Below are positions 1 through 8,353 of a stretch of 64,000 bases of DNA, piece after piece. Numbering within the stretch: position 1 is the first letter of the stretch; every line of letters begins with the position of its first letter. The position numbers were made by a program, and so were the translations under genes. This DNA comes from JAUIET01 sp039111475. Lineage in GTDB: Bacteria > Pseudomonadota > Gammaproteobacteria > Pseudomonadales > JAUIET01. Location: positions 1 through 64,000 of the forward strand of contig JBCCIP010000019.1 in assembly GCA_039111475.1 (NCBI GenBank), written 5' to 3'. The notes under the pieces are model-generated. The model made no database searches, was not told the origin of the DNA, and saw only the letters and a program-made list of their open reading frames with translations.

Positions 1-201
1 AAATCAACACCTCCCAAAGTTGAGTCTGTTGTTCAAACTGATGGTGATAGTAAAACAAAAACGAAAAAAGAAAAAGCTGGTAAAAGTCAAAGTGATCGAA
101 AAAGAAAAAGTGCTGCAGATGCCCCCAATAGCAAAGAAGCAAAAGTGAAGAAGACAAAAATTAAAACTGAAGTAGGTCCCTTTTCAGTTCTCACAGAATA
201 G
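1..201 (+). CDS. Lysine-rich eukaryote-like protein fragment, 3' end only (probable chimeric sequence)
   Basis: Frame 1 is open from the first base to a TAG at 199-201 and gives 66 codons with no start inside the window. About a quarter of the residues are lysine, with clusters resembling nuclear localisation signals (DRKRKS, KVKKTKIK), and no bacterial domain is visible. The first 180 bases are about 36 % G+C against about 50 % afterwards. The LysR gene on the other strand loses its family resemblance at about 259, so the foreign segment probably runs to there. I infer a mis-join to host or other eukaryotic DNA. A real transfer is possible but less likely. No function can be given. Confidence 0.4.
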   Translation, partial: KSTPPKVESVVQTDGDSKTKTKKEKAGKSQSDRKRKSAADAPNSKEAKVKKTKIKTEVGPFSVLTE

Positions 202-759
202 GTTATGTCCCTGTATCTTCCAGTACAAAATGAAGACAATTTGTGACGTTCCACGCGATTTGGCCGGGCTGCACACTGCCAGCACTTCCTCGTCGAAAAT
301 GCGCCAGCTGTGATAGTTAGGCCAACGTCCGTCTCCATATCGTACACCCAGACCAATGCCTGCTTGATTTAAATCAATATCATACGCCGTGGTTTGAAAG
401 CGCAGGTCAATATGTGGATGCTTCGCCTTGAAGCCTGCAACCCGCGGCAGTAACCAATGAGTGGCAAACGCCGTTGAGATTGACAGAGTCACACGTTCAT
501 CGTTGGCGGCCATGAGTTGCAAGGATTGCACTGATTGCTCGATATGGCTCAAGCCAATAGTGATATCGCCATAGAACTTCTCCCCAGCCGCTGTCAGCAC
601 CAAACTGCGGTGGTGCCTGGAGAACAATGGAGTACCAACTTGCTTCTCAAGCTGCTTAACTGCATGGCTAACCGCCGGCTGACTCAGGCCAAGTTCCTCT
701 GCCGCCAAGGTGAAACTCAGATGCCGGGCAGCACTGGAAAAGACTTTTAAGCCACTCAT
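184..759 (-). CDS. LysR-family transcriptional regulator, C-terminus lost
   Basis: This is a GcvA-like LysR regulator. The N-terminal winged helix-turn-helix covers about residues 4-60, with FTLAAEELGLSQPAVSHAVK as the recognition region. The start of the effector domain runs from about residue 88 to 167. LysR proteins are about 290-310 aa, but here resemblance stops after CSPAK at residue 167 (base ~259). The last 24 residues look random and lie in the low-G+C segment at the window edge. ATG at 757-759 is the start, because an in-frame stop lies ten codons upstream. The gene is divergent from the MttB-like gene at 912, the usual arrangement for a LysR regulator and its target. That suggests, without proving, that it controls the methylamine block. 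Confidence 0.75.
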   Translation of the reverse strand: MSGLKVFSSAARHLSFTLAAEELGLSQPAVSHAVKQLEKQVGTPLFSRHHRSLVLTAAGEKFYGDITIGLSHIEQSVQSLQLMAANDERVTLSISTAFATHWLLPRVAGFKAKHPHIDLRFQTTAYDIDLNQAGIGLGVRYGDGRWPNYHSWRIFDEEVLAVCSPAKSRGTSQIVFILYWKIQGHNLFCEN

Positions 760-867
760 GGAAATTGTATTTTGAATAAATATAATTTATGTAAGTATCA
801 ATTTTCTTGTAGTTTACCGCGGTTAAAAGCTGCAATAAAGTATAAATAACGGCGCTTACCGGTGTAG

Positions 868-884
868 TTGCTGTTGAGTAGCAA
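868..884. promoter_or_regulatory. Candidate LysR-type operator between lysR and mttB-like gene
   Basis: TTGCTGTTGAGTAGCAA is a perfect 5-7-5 inverted repeat that contains the T-N11-A spacing typical of LysR operators. It sits 28 bases upstream of the 912 start, in the divergent intergenic region. The regulatory role is inferred. Confidence 0.4.
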
Positions 885-911
885 TCAATAATATTTATAG
901 CTGGTCTGAAT

Positions 912-2432
912 ATGGCCCGAAAACGAAGCCGAGCACGTGATCGCGCGTTGGCAGGCAATCAAGCCACACTAGCGCCACCGTATGTGCAGCGCAACATCCC
1001 GTATTTTAATTTCCTTTCTGAGGAAGCGCTGCTCAGAATAGAGCAACAAGCCGATTGGCTGTTGCAGGAAGTGGGCGTTGAATTTCGTGATGACCCTGTT
1101 GCTTTGGACATATGGCGGGAAGCCGGTGCCGATGTTGATGGCGTAAGGGTTAGGTTGCCCGCTGGTATGGCCAGAACATTGTGCAAAACTATTCCGGCTG
1201 AGTTCACGCAGCACGCCCGCAATCCGGCACGCAATGTTGTTATTGGCGGTGACAATACCGTGTTTGCACCATCTTACGGCTCGCCGTTTGTTCGCGACCT
1301 GGACAAAGGCCGACGCTATGGGTCACTGGAAGACTTCAATAACCTGGTGAAACTAACTTACGCCTCACCGTGGCTGCATCACAGTGGTGGGATTCCGGTT
1401 GAGCCCTGCGATATTCCCGTTAACAAACGTCATCTTGATATTGAATACGGACACATAAAATACTCTGACAAACCCTACCTAGGGATGATTACCGCCAAAG
1501 ACCGTGCTGAAGACTCTGTCAGTATGACGAGAATATTGTTCGGTGCAGATTTCATGGCGCAGAACTGTTGTGTGATAGGCAACGTCAATGCGAACTCTCC
1601 GTTAATGTTCGACAAGGTGGCGAGTGAAGCCATTCAAGTCTACTGTGGAGCGAATCAGGGCATTATCGTGGCGCCGTTTATTTTGGGTGGTGCCATGGGA
1701 CCGGTTACCACGGCGGCCGCAATCGCCCAGGCATTAGCGGAAGGTATGGCAGCGGGTGCATTCAGTCAGTTGGTGCGCAGGGGCGCACCATTCGTTCTAG
1801 GCAACTTCCTGTCATCCATGAGCCTGAAATCAGGCGCCCCAACATTCGGAATGCCGGAGCCGATAATGTCCAATTACGCCATTGGGCAGTTGGCTCGCAG
1901 GCTGGGCGTGCCCCTTCGTTGCGGAGGCTCCCTCACTGCTTCAAAAATTTGCGATGCCCAGGCGGCCAGTGAAAGTGCTGACAGCATGCATTCCACCGCA
2001 CTGGGCGGCGCCAACTTTGTGCTGCATGCGGCAGGTTGGCTAGAAGGCGGGCTGACAATGGGCTACGAAAAACTCATCCTTGATGCAGATCGTTTAGGCG
2101 GCTATCAACGAATGTTGCAAGGCATGACGGTGGATGACAATGCTCTAGCGGCTGATGCTTACGATGAGGTTGAGCCTGGCAAGCACTTTCTGGGTTGCGG
2201 GCATACCATGCGCAACTATGAATCGGCGTTTTATGATGCACAGATGTCAGACTCGGAGAGTTTTGAGCAATGGGAAGATAAGGGGGCGCTGGATTCGGCG
2301 CAGAGGGCTAATCGGAAGTGGAAGGAGATGTTGGCGGAGTATGAGGTGCCGGCGTTGGATGAGGCTAAGGATGAGGAGTTGCTTGAGTTTATGGCGAAAG
2401 TTAAGGGTGGGACGGAAGATAGATGGTATTGA
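912..2432 (+). CDS. MttB-superfamily (COG5598) methyltransferase, non-pyrrolysine, copy 1
   Basis: A 506-aa protein of the trimethylamine methyltransferase superfamily, which moves a methyl group from a quaternary or tertiary amine. Family-like segments are GGIPVEPCD (159-167), NANSPLMFD (226-234), ILGGAMGPVT (257-266), SGAPTFGMPEP (307-317) and DAQAASES (348-355). The MttB active site carries pyrrolysine from an in-frame amber codon. Here the frame is open throughout, so this is a non-Pyl member like the betaine enzymes MtgB, MtpB and MtcB. Those known members use a corrinoid protein, and none is encoded in this window. The gene lies upstream of a DMGDH-like gene and divergent from lysR. The N-terminus is strongly basic (MARKRSRARDR). 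The family is certain; substrate and methyl acceptor are unknown. Confidence 0.88.
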   Translation: MARKRSRARDRALAGNQATLAPPYVQRNIPYFNFLSEEALLRIEQQADWLLQEVGVEFRDDPVALDIWREAGADVDGVRVRLPAGMARTLCKTIPAEFTQHARNPARNVVIGGDNTVFAPSYGSPFVRDLDKGRRYGSLEDFNNLVKLTYASPWLHHSGGIPVEPCDIPVNKRHLDIEYGHIKYSDKPYLGMITAKDRAEDSVSMTRILFGADFMAQNCCVIGNVNANSPLMFDKVASEAIQVYCGANQGIIVAPFILGGAMGPVTTAAAIAQALAEGMAAGAFSQLVRRGAPFVLGNFLSSMSLKSGAPTFGMPEPIMSNYAIGQLARRLGVPLRCGGSLTASKICDAQAASESADSMHSTALGGANFVLHAAGWLEGGLTMGYEKLILDADRLGGYQRMLQGMTVDDNALAADAYDEVEPGKHFLGCGHTMRNYESAFYDAQMSDSESFEQWEDKGALDSAQRANRKWKEMLAEYEVPALDEAKDEELLEFMAKVKGGTEDRWY

Positions 2433-2462
2433 GTTCGGTTGAGCTAGAAAGATCGTGCCAGG

Positions 2463-2570
2463 GCAGAGTATGACTTGCCACCCACCAGACTCGCCGTAAA
2501 CCCATCCATGGGGGCTCTTCAAAAAGGTCCCTCTTTTTGAAGGTCTGGTGGGTGGCAAGTCATACTCTGC
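2463..2570. repeat. Composite inverted repeat A (28-bp perfect arms, nested hairpin)
   Basis: Arms at 2463-2490 and 2543-2570 are perfect 28-bp reverse complements. Nested inside is a second stem of 10 bp (2517-2526 with 2533-2542). Between them lies a 25-bp core at 2492-2516 that reappears inverted in repeat B. RNA copied from it would fold into one long hairpin, so it may also stop transcription after the MttB-like gene. The structure is seen directly; assignment to a dispersed gammaproteobacterial repeat family is inferred. Confidence 0.88.
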
Positions 2571-2673
2571 TTGAGAGTTCCTAGCGTAATTCATGTTGTA
2601 AAAAAGCGGTGATCGCAGAATTTAAAGGAAGTGGAAAAAATAAACGTGTTAGAACCGCATAGGTTTGTATTAA

Positions 2674-2785
2674 AGCTTAGGTGAGGTATCCCGCTCGGCA
2701 GACTGTTTGAGACATGGATGTCGAAAACAAGCCCCCATGGATGGGTTTACGGCGGGTCTGTCGAGTGGGATACCTCGCCTAAGCT
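2674..2785. repeat. Composite inverted repeat B (30-bp arms, 27 matching) sharing the core of repeat A
   Basis: Arms at 2674-2703 and 2756-2785 are reverse complements at 27 of 30 positions, and their sequence differs from the arms of repeat A. The inner 25 bp at 2730-2754 is the exact reverse complement of the core at 2492-2516. A constant core with unrelated self-complementary arms suggests a structured mobile or repetitive element rather than a simple duplication. Confidence 0.85.
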
Positions 2786-2864
2786 GCCTCGTACTTGAAT
2801 TGGACGCGGCAATATCCCGACAAAGACTAGTTGAGAAAAAGCCCCTAATATCTAGGATAATAAA

Positions 2865-5279
2865 TTGGAAACACATGCAAAAGTAGTAGTAATAGGTGGC
2901 GGCGTTGTAGGCTGTTCCATTCTGTTTCATCTGGCCAAGTTTGGTTGGAAAGATGTGGTATTACTTGAACGTTCGGAGCTAACGTCAGGTTCGTCGTGGC
3001 ATGCGGCCGGGCAGATTCATACGATCAGTTCTGATCCGAACATCTCGCGGTTACAGGGTTACACCATTAACTTATACAAAGAGTTAGAAGAACTCTCCGG
3101 CCAATCCGTTGGAATGCATGCTTGTGGCGGTTTTTATTTGGCCTCCACACCGGAACGTCTTGATTATCTTAAGCAAGAGCGCTCCAAAGCCCGTTACATG
3201 GGACTCGATCAGGAGTTCGTACCACTGGATGAAGTGGTCAAGATGAACCCCTTGATAGATCCAAAGCAATATCTAGGCGCTTTGTACGATCCTTTGGATG
3301 GTTACATAGACCCCTCTGGTGTTACTTACGCCTATGCCAAGGCGGCCAAGCACTATGGCGCAAAGTGGTACCGCAATACGCCAGTGATCGAAACCAACCC
3401 ACGACCGGACGGGGGTTGGGATGTAGTAACGCCCAATGGCACCATTCACGCCGAGATGATTGTGAACGCTGGTGGTTTGTGGGCACGCGAAGTAGGGCAT
3501 CTTGCGGGTATTGATTTGCCCGTGCAGCCTATGGAACACCACTATCTCATCACCGAAGAAATTCCTGAGATTACCCGGCACGGTTCTGAAATAGCGGCGG
3601 GTATTGATTATGAAGCCAATATCTATTTTCGTCAGGAACACAATGGTTTACTGCTTGGCACTTACGAATCCCGCGGTACGCCGTGGATGGTGAATGGCAC
3701 GCCAATGGATTTTGGCCACGAGCTATTGCAAGACGACCTGGACAGGGTAAGCGATCGATTGACGCTGGCTTTTGAGCGTATTCCCGCGCTGGGGCGTGCA
3801 GGTATTAAGTCCGTTGTGAACGGACCATTCACTTTTGGCCCAGATGGTAACCCAATGATTGGTCCTGTGCCCGGTCTAAAAAATTACTGGGCAGCGGTTG
3901 GCGTCATGGCAGGTTTCTGTCAGGCCGGAGGGGTAGGCTTGTGCATGGCTGAATGGATGATGGATGGCGAACCATCCATTGATGTTTGGGCTATGGACAT
4001 TGCCCGATTTGGAGAATTCGCGACCCGCGAGTATGGCACAGTCAAGTCTACCGAAAACTATGAGCGGCGTTTCTTGCTGACCTACCCAAACGAAGAATTG
4101 CCCGCCATGCGTAGGCAGAAAACGACTGCCTTGTACGATCGCATGGTCGCCAAGGGTGCGGTGATGGGCGTCAGTTTTGGTCTGGAGAACGTGCTGTGGT
4201 TTGCTGATTCACCGGATAACGCACATGAAGAGCCAAGCTTTCGGCGTTCCAATGCGTTTGCATATGTTGCGGAAGAAGTTCGTGCTGTGCGCGAGAACGT
4301 GGGAGCTATCGAGATCGCAAATTTTGCAAAACATGAGTTCACCGGGCCTGGTGCCCGTGAGTATCTCGATCACCTTCTGGCAAACTCCTTGCCAGCGGCG
4401 GGTAAGTTGAAACTTACGCCGATGCTCACACCCAAAGGAAAGCTGTACGGTGATTTAACCGTTGCCTGCCTTGCTGAAGATCGTTATCTGATATTGGGTT
4501 CGGGCGCGGCACAAGAGATGCATAGGCGTTGGTTTGAGCAGCATCTCCCCGATTCGGGGGTGAGTTATAGAAACCGAAGTGATGAGATGCATGGAATCGC
4601 ACTCTCTGGCCCCAAATCACGGCAGCTACTCAGCAAACTGTGCCGCGAGGATGTCAGTGCCGATGCATTCACGTTTTGCTCAATCAGGGAAGCCTGTGTG
4701 GCCGGTGTGCCAGCGACATTGGCAAGAGTCTCCTTCTCTGGTGAGTTGGGTTATGAAATTTACTGTGCACCTCAATATCAATTGAAACTGTTCGAAGCGA
4801 TTGAGGAATTTGGTCAGGCGCTTGGCTTGAAATGGTATGGCGCCAGAGCCTTAATGTCGATGCGACTGGATAAAGGCTGGGGAGTTTGGACTCTGGATTT
4901 TCGGCCGGATTTTACCGCCAAGGAATCGGGACTGAATGCGTTTGTCGCTTACGACAAACCCGCTGATTTTGTCGGCAAAGCAGCCGCACTTGCTGAGCGT
5001 GATCAGGCCGTTGAAAAATGCCTGGTCACCTTACTGGTTGATACAGAGATTGACTGCCATCACGATGAAGCGGTGTTTCATAATGGCGAATGCGTAGGTT
5101 ACGTCAGCTCCGGTGGTTATGCGCACCATAGTCAGCGAAGTGTGGCCATGGCTTATGTGCCCTCTGAACTGGCAAACGATGGTGAGCAATTCGAGGTCGA
5201 AATTTTGGGTGAGCTTAAATCAGCAGTTTTACAATCTGAGCCGCTTTACGATCCCGCCGGGGCAAGATTGCGCAGCTAA
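2865..5279 (+). CDS. FAD-dependent dimethylglycine/sarcosine dehydrogenase-like protein with GcvT domain
   Basis: An 804-aa two-part enzyme expected to demethylate an N-methyl amine oxidatively and pass the carbon to tetrahydrofolate. An N-terminal DAO-type FAD domain begins with the dinucleotide motif GGGVVGCS (11-18). SSWHAAG (43-49) carries the histidine (His46) that binds FAD covalently in DMGDH and sarcosine dehydrogenase. The connector domain lies at about 380-430. A GcvT-like aminomethyltransferase half follows, from about 440 to the end. The length matches the family. The start is TTG at 2865 behind AGGA with 7-base spacing; the nearest ATG is out of frame. It follows the MttB-like gene in the same direction and ends convergently with the BCCT gene, overlapping it by 4 bases. 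Substrate is uncertain: dimethylglycine, sarcosine or another methylamine. Confidence 0.88.
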   Translation: METHAKVVVIGGGVVGCSILFHLAKFGWKDVVLLERSELTSGSSWHAAGQIHTISSDPNISRLQGYTINLYKELEELSGQSVGMHACGGFYLASTPERLDYLKQERSKARYMGLDQEFVPLDEVVKMNPLIDPKQYLGALYDPLDGYIDPSGVTYAYAKAAKHYGAKWYRNTPVIETNPRPDGGWDVVTPNGTIHAEMIVNAGGLWAREVGHLAGIDLPVQPMEHHYLITEEIPEITRHGSEIAAGIDYEANIYFRQEHNGLLLGTYESRGTPWMVNGTPMDFGHELLQDDLDRVSDRLTLAFERIPALGRAGIKSVVNGPFTFGPDGNPMIGPVPGLKNYWAAVGVMAGFCQAGGVGLCMAEWMMDGEPSIDVWAMDIARFGEFATREYGTVKSTENYERRFLLTYPNEELPAMRRQKTTALYDRMVAKGAVMGVSFGLENVLWFADSPDNAHEEPSFRRSNAFAYVAEEVRAVRENVGAIEIANFAKHEFTGPGAREYLDHLLANSLPAAGKLKLTPMLTPKGKLYGDLTVACLAEDRYLILGSGAAQEMHRRWFEQHLPDSGVSYRNRSDEMHGIALSGPKSRQLLSKLCREDVSADAFTFCSIREACVAGVPATLARVSFSGELGYEIYCAPQYQLKLFEAIEEFGQALGLKWYGARALMSMRLDKGWGVWTLDFRPDFTAKESGLNAFVAYDKPADFVGKAAALAERDQAVEKCLVTLLVDTEIDCHHDEAVFHNGECVGYVSSGGYAHHSQRSVAMAYVPSELANDGEQFEVEILGELKSAVLQSEPLYDPAGARLRS

Positions 5280-6871
5280 GCAGGCGAGTTGCTTGCTTGC
5301 GTGATTTGTTGATGCTCCGCCCACAGGCCTTTGGTAATGCTGAAACACATCACAACCATAATCGCGCAGAAAGGCAAACCGGTTGTCAACGCAAGCGCTT
5401 GCAGTGACGCCAGCCCGCCGCCTAGCAACAATGCGATTCCTAGCAAGCCAAGAAAAACACACCAAAAAATACGTTGTGGCGTTGGTGTTTCAATTTTTCC
5501 GCCCGCCGTCATGGTATCCATTATCAGAGAGCCGGAATCCATGGAGGTTGTGAAAAAAACTAACACAAGGATGATGCCGATCGCCGATGTCACGTTGCTG
5601 AAAGGCAACTCCCTCAGAAAAGCAAACAAAGATATTTCCGGCTGCCAGTTATTCACCGTGTCGACCACGCCGTTGTATCCGTCAATCAAGTACTGGTCCA
5701 TTGCGAAATTGCCAAACACTGTCATCCACACAGTAAAGATGGCTGACGGTGCCAATAGTGTGCCGATAATAAACTGCCGCACAGTACGTCCCGTTGATAT
5801 GCGGGCTATAAACATGCCAACGAACGGCGAGAACGCAATCCACCATGACCAATAAAACGTTGTCCAGTTGTGCATGTAGTAGCCATCGTCTCGTCCTGCC
5901 CAGCTGCTTAAAGCGGGCAGCTCAGTCACATAGGCAACACTGAAATGAAATACGTTTTTCAGAGACTCAATAGTTGGCCCGACGGCCAGAACAAACAGGC
6001 AGAGCGCCAGCGCCAGCAGCATATTAAACTCGCTGAGTTTCTTAATACCACCATCGAGACCTCTAAGTACCGACACAAGAGCCGCACAGGTAATCAACAC
6101 CACAATAATAACGTTAAGAGAAGCGCCGCCCGGAATATCAAACAGATAGTTCAAACCGCCCGCAGATTGTTCAGCACCGTACCCCAGCGATGTGGCCAAA
6201 CCAAACATCGTCGCAATAACCGCCAATATATCAATAATGTGTCCTGGCCAGCCCCAGATGCGTTCGCCCAACAATGGGTAAAAGGCAGAACGTATCAGCA
6301 GCGGCAACCCCTTGTTGTAGCAGAAAAACGCCAATGCAAGCCCAACAACAGCGTACACCGCCCATGGATGAAACGCCCAGTGATACAAGGTGGCTGCCAT
6401 AGCAAGTTCACGGGCCCGCTGATCGGTTTGATACTCAAGACCGTATGGCGGTGCAAGGAAATGATTCATGGGTTCCAGCACCGCGTAGAACATAATACCT
6501 ATGCCAATGCCGGCGGCGAACAGCATGGCCACCCAGCTGAGAATGGAATATTTGGGTGTGGCATCTGGGCCGCCTAGTCGAATAGAGCCCATGGGCGACA
6601 AGGCAATGATGATGACAAATAGTAAAAAGAAATTTGCGGAGTACATGAAAAACCAATCAAGATTTTCCGTAACCCAAGGTCGCATCGTGCCGAACTGCTC
6701 TGCAGCTTGCTGTGGAAACAGTAAGGTATAGACAACAAATATCACTATTGCTGAGGCGGATACTGCAAATACAGGGTTATGAACATCGAGACCAAATATT
6801 TGAACATTGTGCTCCCCAACTTCATGATCGGTTTGATAATTCTCGTCGTCGGTCGCGATTTGTTCAGTCAC
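5276..6871 (-). CDS. BCCT-family betaine/choline/carnitine transporter
   Basis: A 531-aa inner-membrane transporter with about twelve hydrophobic segments. Two signatures of the BCCT family are visible: the glycine-rich stretch AGIGIGIMFY (120-129), and an aromatic box with W341, W343 and W344 in YWSWWIAFSPF, followed by ARISTGRTVR. It should import a quaternary ammonium compound such as glycine betaine, probably coupled to sodium or protons. The C-terminal tail is short, without the long regulatory tail of osmosensing BetP, which favours a nutritional role. It is divergent from the oxidase gene at 7020 with 148 bases between, and lies between the demethylation enzymes, which makes it the likely uptake route for their substrate. 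Confidence 0.92.
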   Translation of the reverse strand: MTEQIATDDENYQTDHEVGEHNVQIFGLDVHNPVFAVSASAIVIFVVYTLLFPQQAAEQFGTMRPWVTENLDWFFMYSANFFLLFVIIIALSPMGSIRLGGPDATPKYSILSWVAMLFAAGIGIGIMFYAVLEPMNHFLAPPYGLEYQTDQRARELAMAATLYHWAFHPWAVYAVVGLALAFFCYNKGLPLLIRSAFYPLLGERIWGWPGHIIDILAVIATMFGLATSLGYGAEQSAGGLNYLFDIPGGASLNVIIVVLITCAALVSVLRGLDGGIKKLSEFNMLLALALCLFVLAVGPTIESLKNVFHFSVAYVTELPALSSWAGRDDGYYMHNWTTFYWSWWIAFSPFVGMFIARISTGRTVRQFIIGTLLAPSAIFTVWMTVFGNFAMDQYLIDGYNGVVDTVNNWQPEISLFAFLRELPFSNVTSAIGIILVLVFFTTSMDSGSLIMDTMTAGGKIETPTPQRIFWCVFLGLLGIALLLGGGLASLQALALTTGLPFCAIMVVMCFSITKGLWAEHQQITQASNSPA

Positions 6872-7019
6872 TCGAATCTCACATTGTTATGTTTTTGTTC
6901 AGAAAGAGACCCTATCACAATGATTACTAACAAAGTATGGCGTAGCGTTAATTTGGCCCATGGCCGACAGAATAAGTCGCAGGGTATGAGTTTTAGGAAT
7001 ATTAGATGAGCAAAATATC

Positions 7020-8321
7020 ATGAAAAACTACGATGCAATCATTATCGGCGCCGGTGTGATTGGCGCCGCAACCTCATTGTCACTGTCCAGAAAAGGCTGG
7101 AAGGTGTTGAACGTGGATAAACTGCCGGCGGCGGGTTACGGGTCTACTTCCGGTTCTTGCGCCATTATCCGGCCTTACTATTCAACAGTAGACGCGTCGG
7201 CCATCGCGTTTGAAAGCCACTTTTACTGGCGGGACTGGCAGGATTATTTGGGCAGCAGAGATGAACGCGGTTTCGCGCGCTATAACAACTGCGGCGCCCT
7301 AGTCACCAAGACGCCGCATAATAATGAGCTGCGAGACGCCTGTTCGATTATGGATGAGCTTGGTGCGACTTACGAACACCTGACAGTTGAGCAAATGCAG
7401 AAGAAATTGCCGATGTTGTGCAAGGACTCATTTTATCCGGTGCGACAAATCGACGATGAACGATTCGGTTTACCAAATACAGAGGAATTGATTGGTGCCG
7501 TATTCTTCCATCAAGCGGGTTATGTCAGTGATCCTCAGTTAGCAACGCACAACCTGCAGCGTGCCGCCGAGCATAGCGGTGCTGAGTATCGTTTCAATAC
7601 TGCGGTAACCGAGATCATCCAACGATCGGGTAGCGTTCAGGGAATTAGAACAGAAAGCGGTGAGAAAATAAGCGCAGCTGTGGTGATCAATATTGCCGGG
7701 CCGCATTCTGCAAAAATAAATGCGATGGCCGGCGTAGATCAATCAATGAAAATAAAAACGCGTGCGCTTCGGCACGAAGTTGCGCACGTGCCGGCGCCAA
7801 AGGGGTTTGACTATGAGCATGCTGGTTGCATATTTTCAGACAGCGATATAGGTGGATATATGCGACCTGAAGTGGGCAACAACATTTTGCTCGGTAGCGA
7901 AGACCCGCCGTGTGACGACCATACATGGGTTGACCCAGATGACTTCAATCGTGATTTTTCGACAATGTGGCAATCCTTGGTTATGCGGGCTGGACAGCGC
8001 ATACCCGAACTGGGTATACCCAATACCGCAAAAGGTGTCGTCGAACTCTACGACGTGACAGATGATTGGGCACCTATTTATGACGCGTCGGATTTGCCCG
8101 GCTTTTACATGGCCGTTGGGACCAGTGGCAACCAATTCAAAAACGCGCCGGTTGCCGGGCAAATAATGGCAGACATTGTTGAGTCCACTGAGAATGGCAA
8201 CAACCATGATGCCGCCCCTATTGACTTTCATCTGAAGTACATCGAACGCAGCATCAATACCGGAATGTGTTCGCGCAATCGTATTATTAATCCCGATAGC
8301 AGCTTTTCGGTGTTGGGTTAG
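7020..8321 (+). CDS. DAO-family FAD-dependent oxidoreductase (sarcosine oxidase beta-like)
   Basis: A 433-aa flavoprotein of the D-amino-acid oxidase fold. The Rossmann FAD motif GAGVIG is at residues 10-15, with typical C-terminal motifs such as GFYMAVGTSGNQFKNAPVAG near residue 360. It probably oxidises an amine or N-methylated amino acid. It opens a rightward group with the second MttB-like gene (32 bases downstream) and a SAM methyltransferase. There is no GcvT domain, so its carbon product would be free formaldehyde or need another acceptor, unlike the 804-aa relative upstream. The exact substrate cannot be read from the sequence. Confidence 0.82.
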   Translation: MKNYDAIIIGAGVIGAATSLSLSRKGWKVLNVDKLPAAGYGSTSGSCAIIRPYYSTVDASAIAFESHFYWRDWQDYLGSRDERGFARYNNCGALVTKTPHNNELRDACSIMDELGATYEHLTVEQMQKKLPMLCKDSFYPVRQIDDERFGLPNTEELIGAVFFHQAGYVSDPQLATHNLQRAAEHSGAEYRFNTAVTEIIQRSGSVQGIRTESGEKISAAVVINIAGPHSAKINAMAGVDQSMKIKTRALRHEVAHVPAPKGFDYEHAGCIFSDSDIGGYMRPEVGNNILLGSEDPPCDDHTWVDPDDFNRDFSTMWQSLVMRAGQRIPELGIPNTAKGVVELYDVTDDWAPIYDASDLPGFYMAVGTSGNQFKNAPVAGQIMADIVESTENGNNHDAAPIDFHLKYIERSINTGMCSRNRIINPDSSFSVLG

Positions 8322-8353
8322 GTAACCGGCGAGCCGGGTCCGGGAGGTTTTGA

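Larger units (their letters stand above)
2433..2864. other. Intergenic region filled by two hairpin repeats
   Basis: There is no credible gene in these 432 bases. They hold two composite inverted repeats (2463-2570 and 2674-2785), an unremarkable AT-rich spacer, and a ribosome-binding AGGA at 2854-2857 for the gene at 2865. Confidence 0.75.

Noticed and set aside
8326..8337. CCGGC-GA-GCCGG hairpin before the second mttB gene
   Set aside because: Only 5 bp with a 2-base loop, and no T-run; the adjacent GGGAGG is simply the ribosome site.
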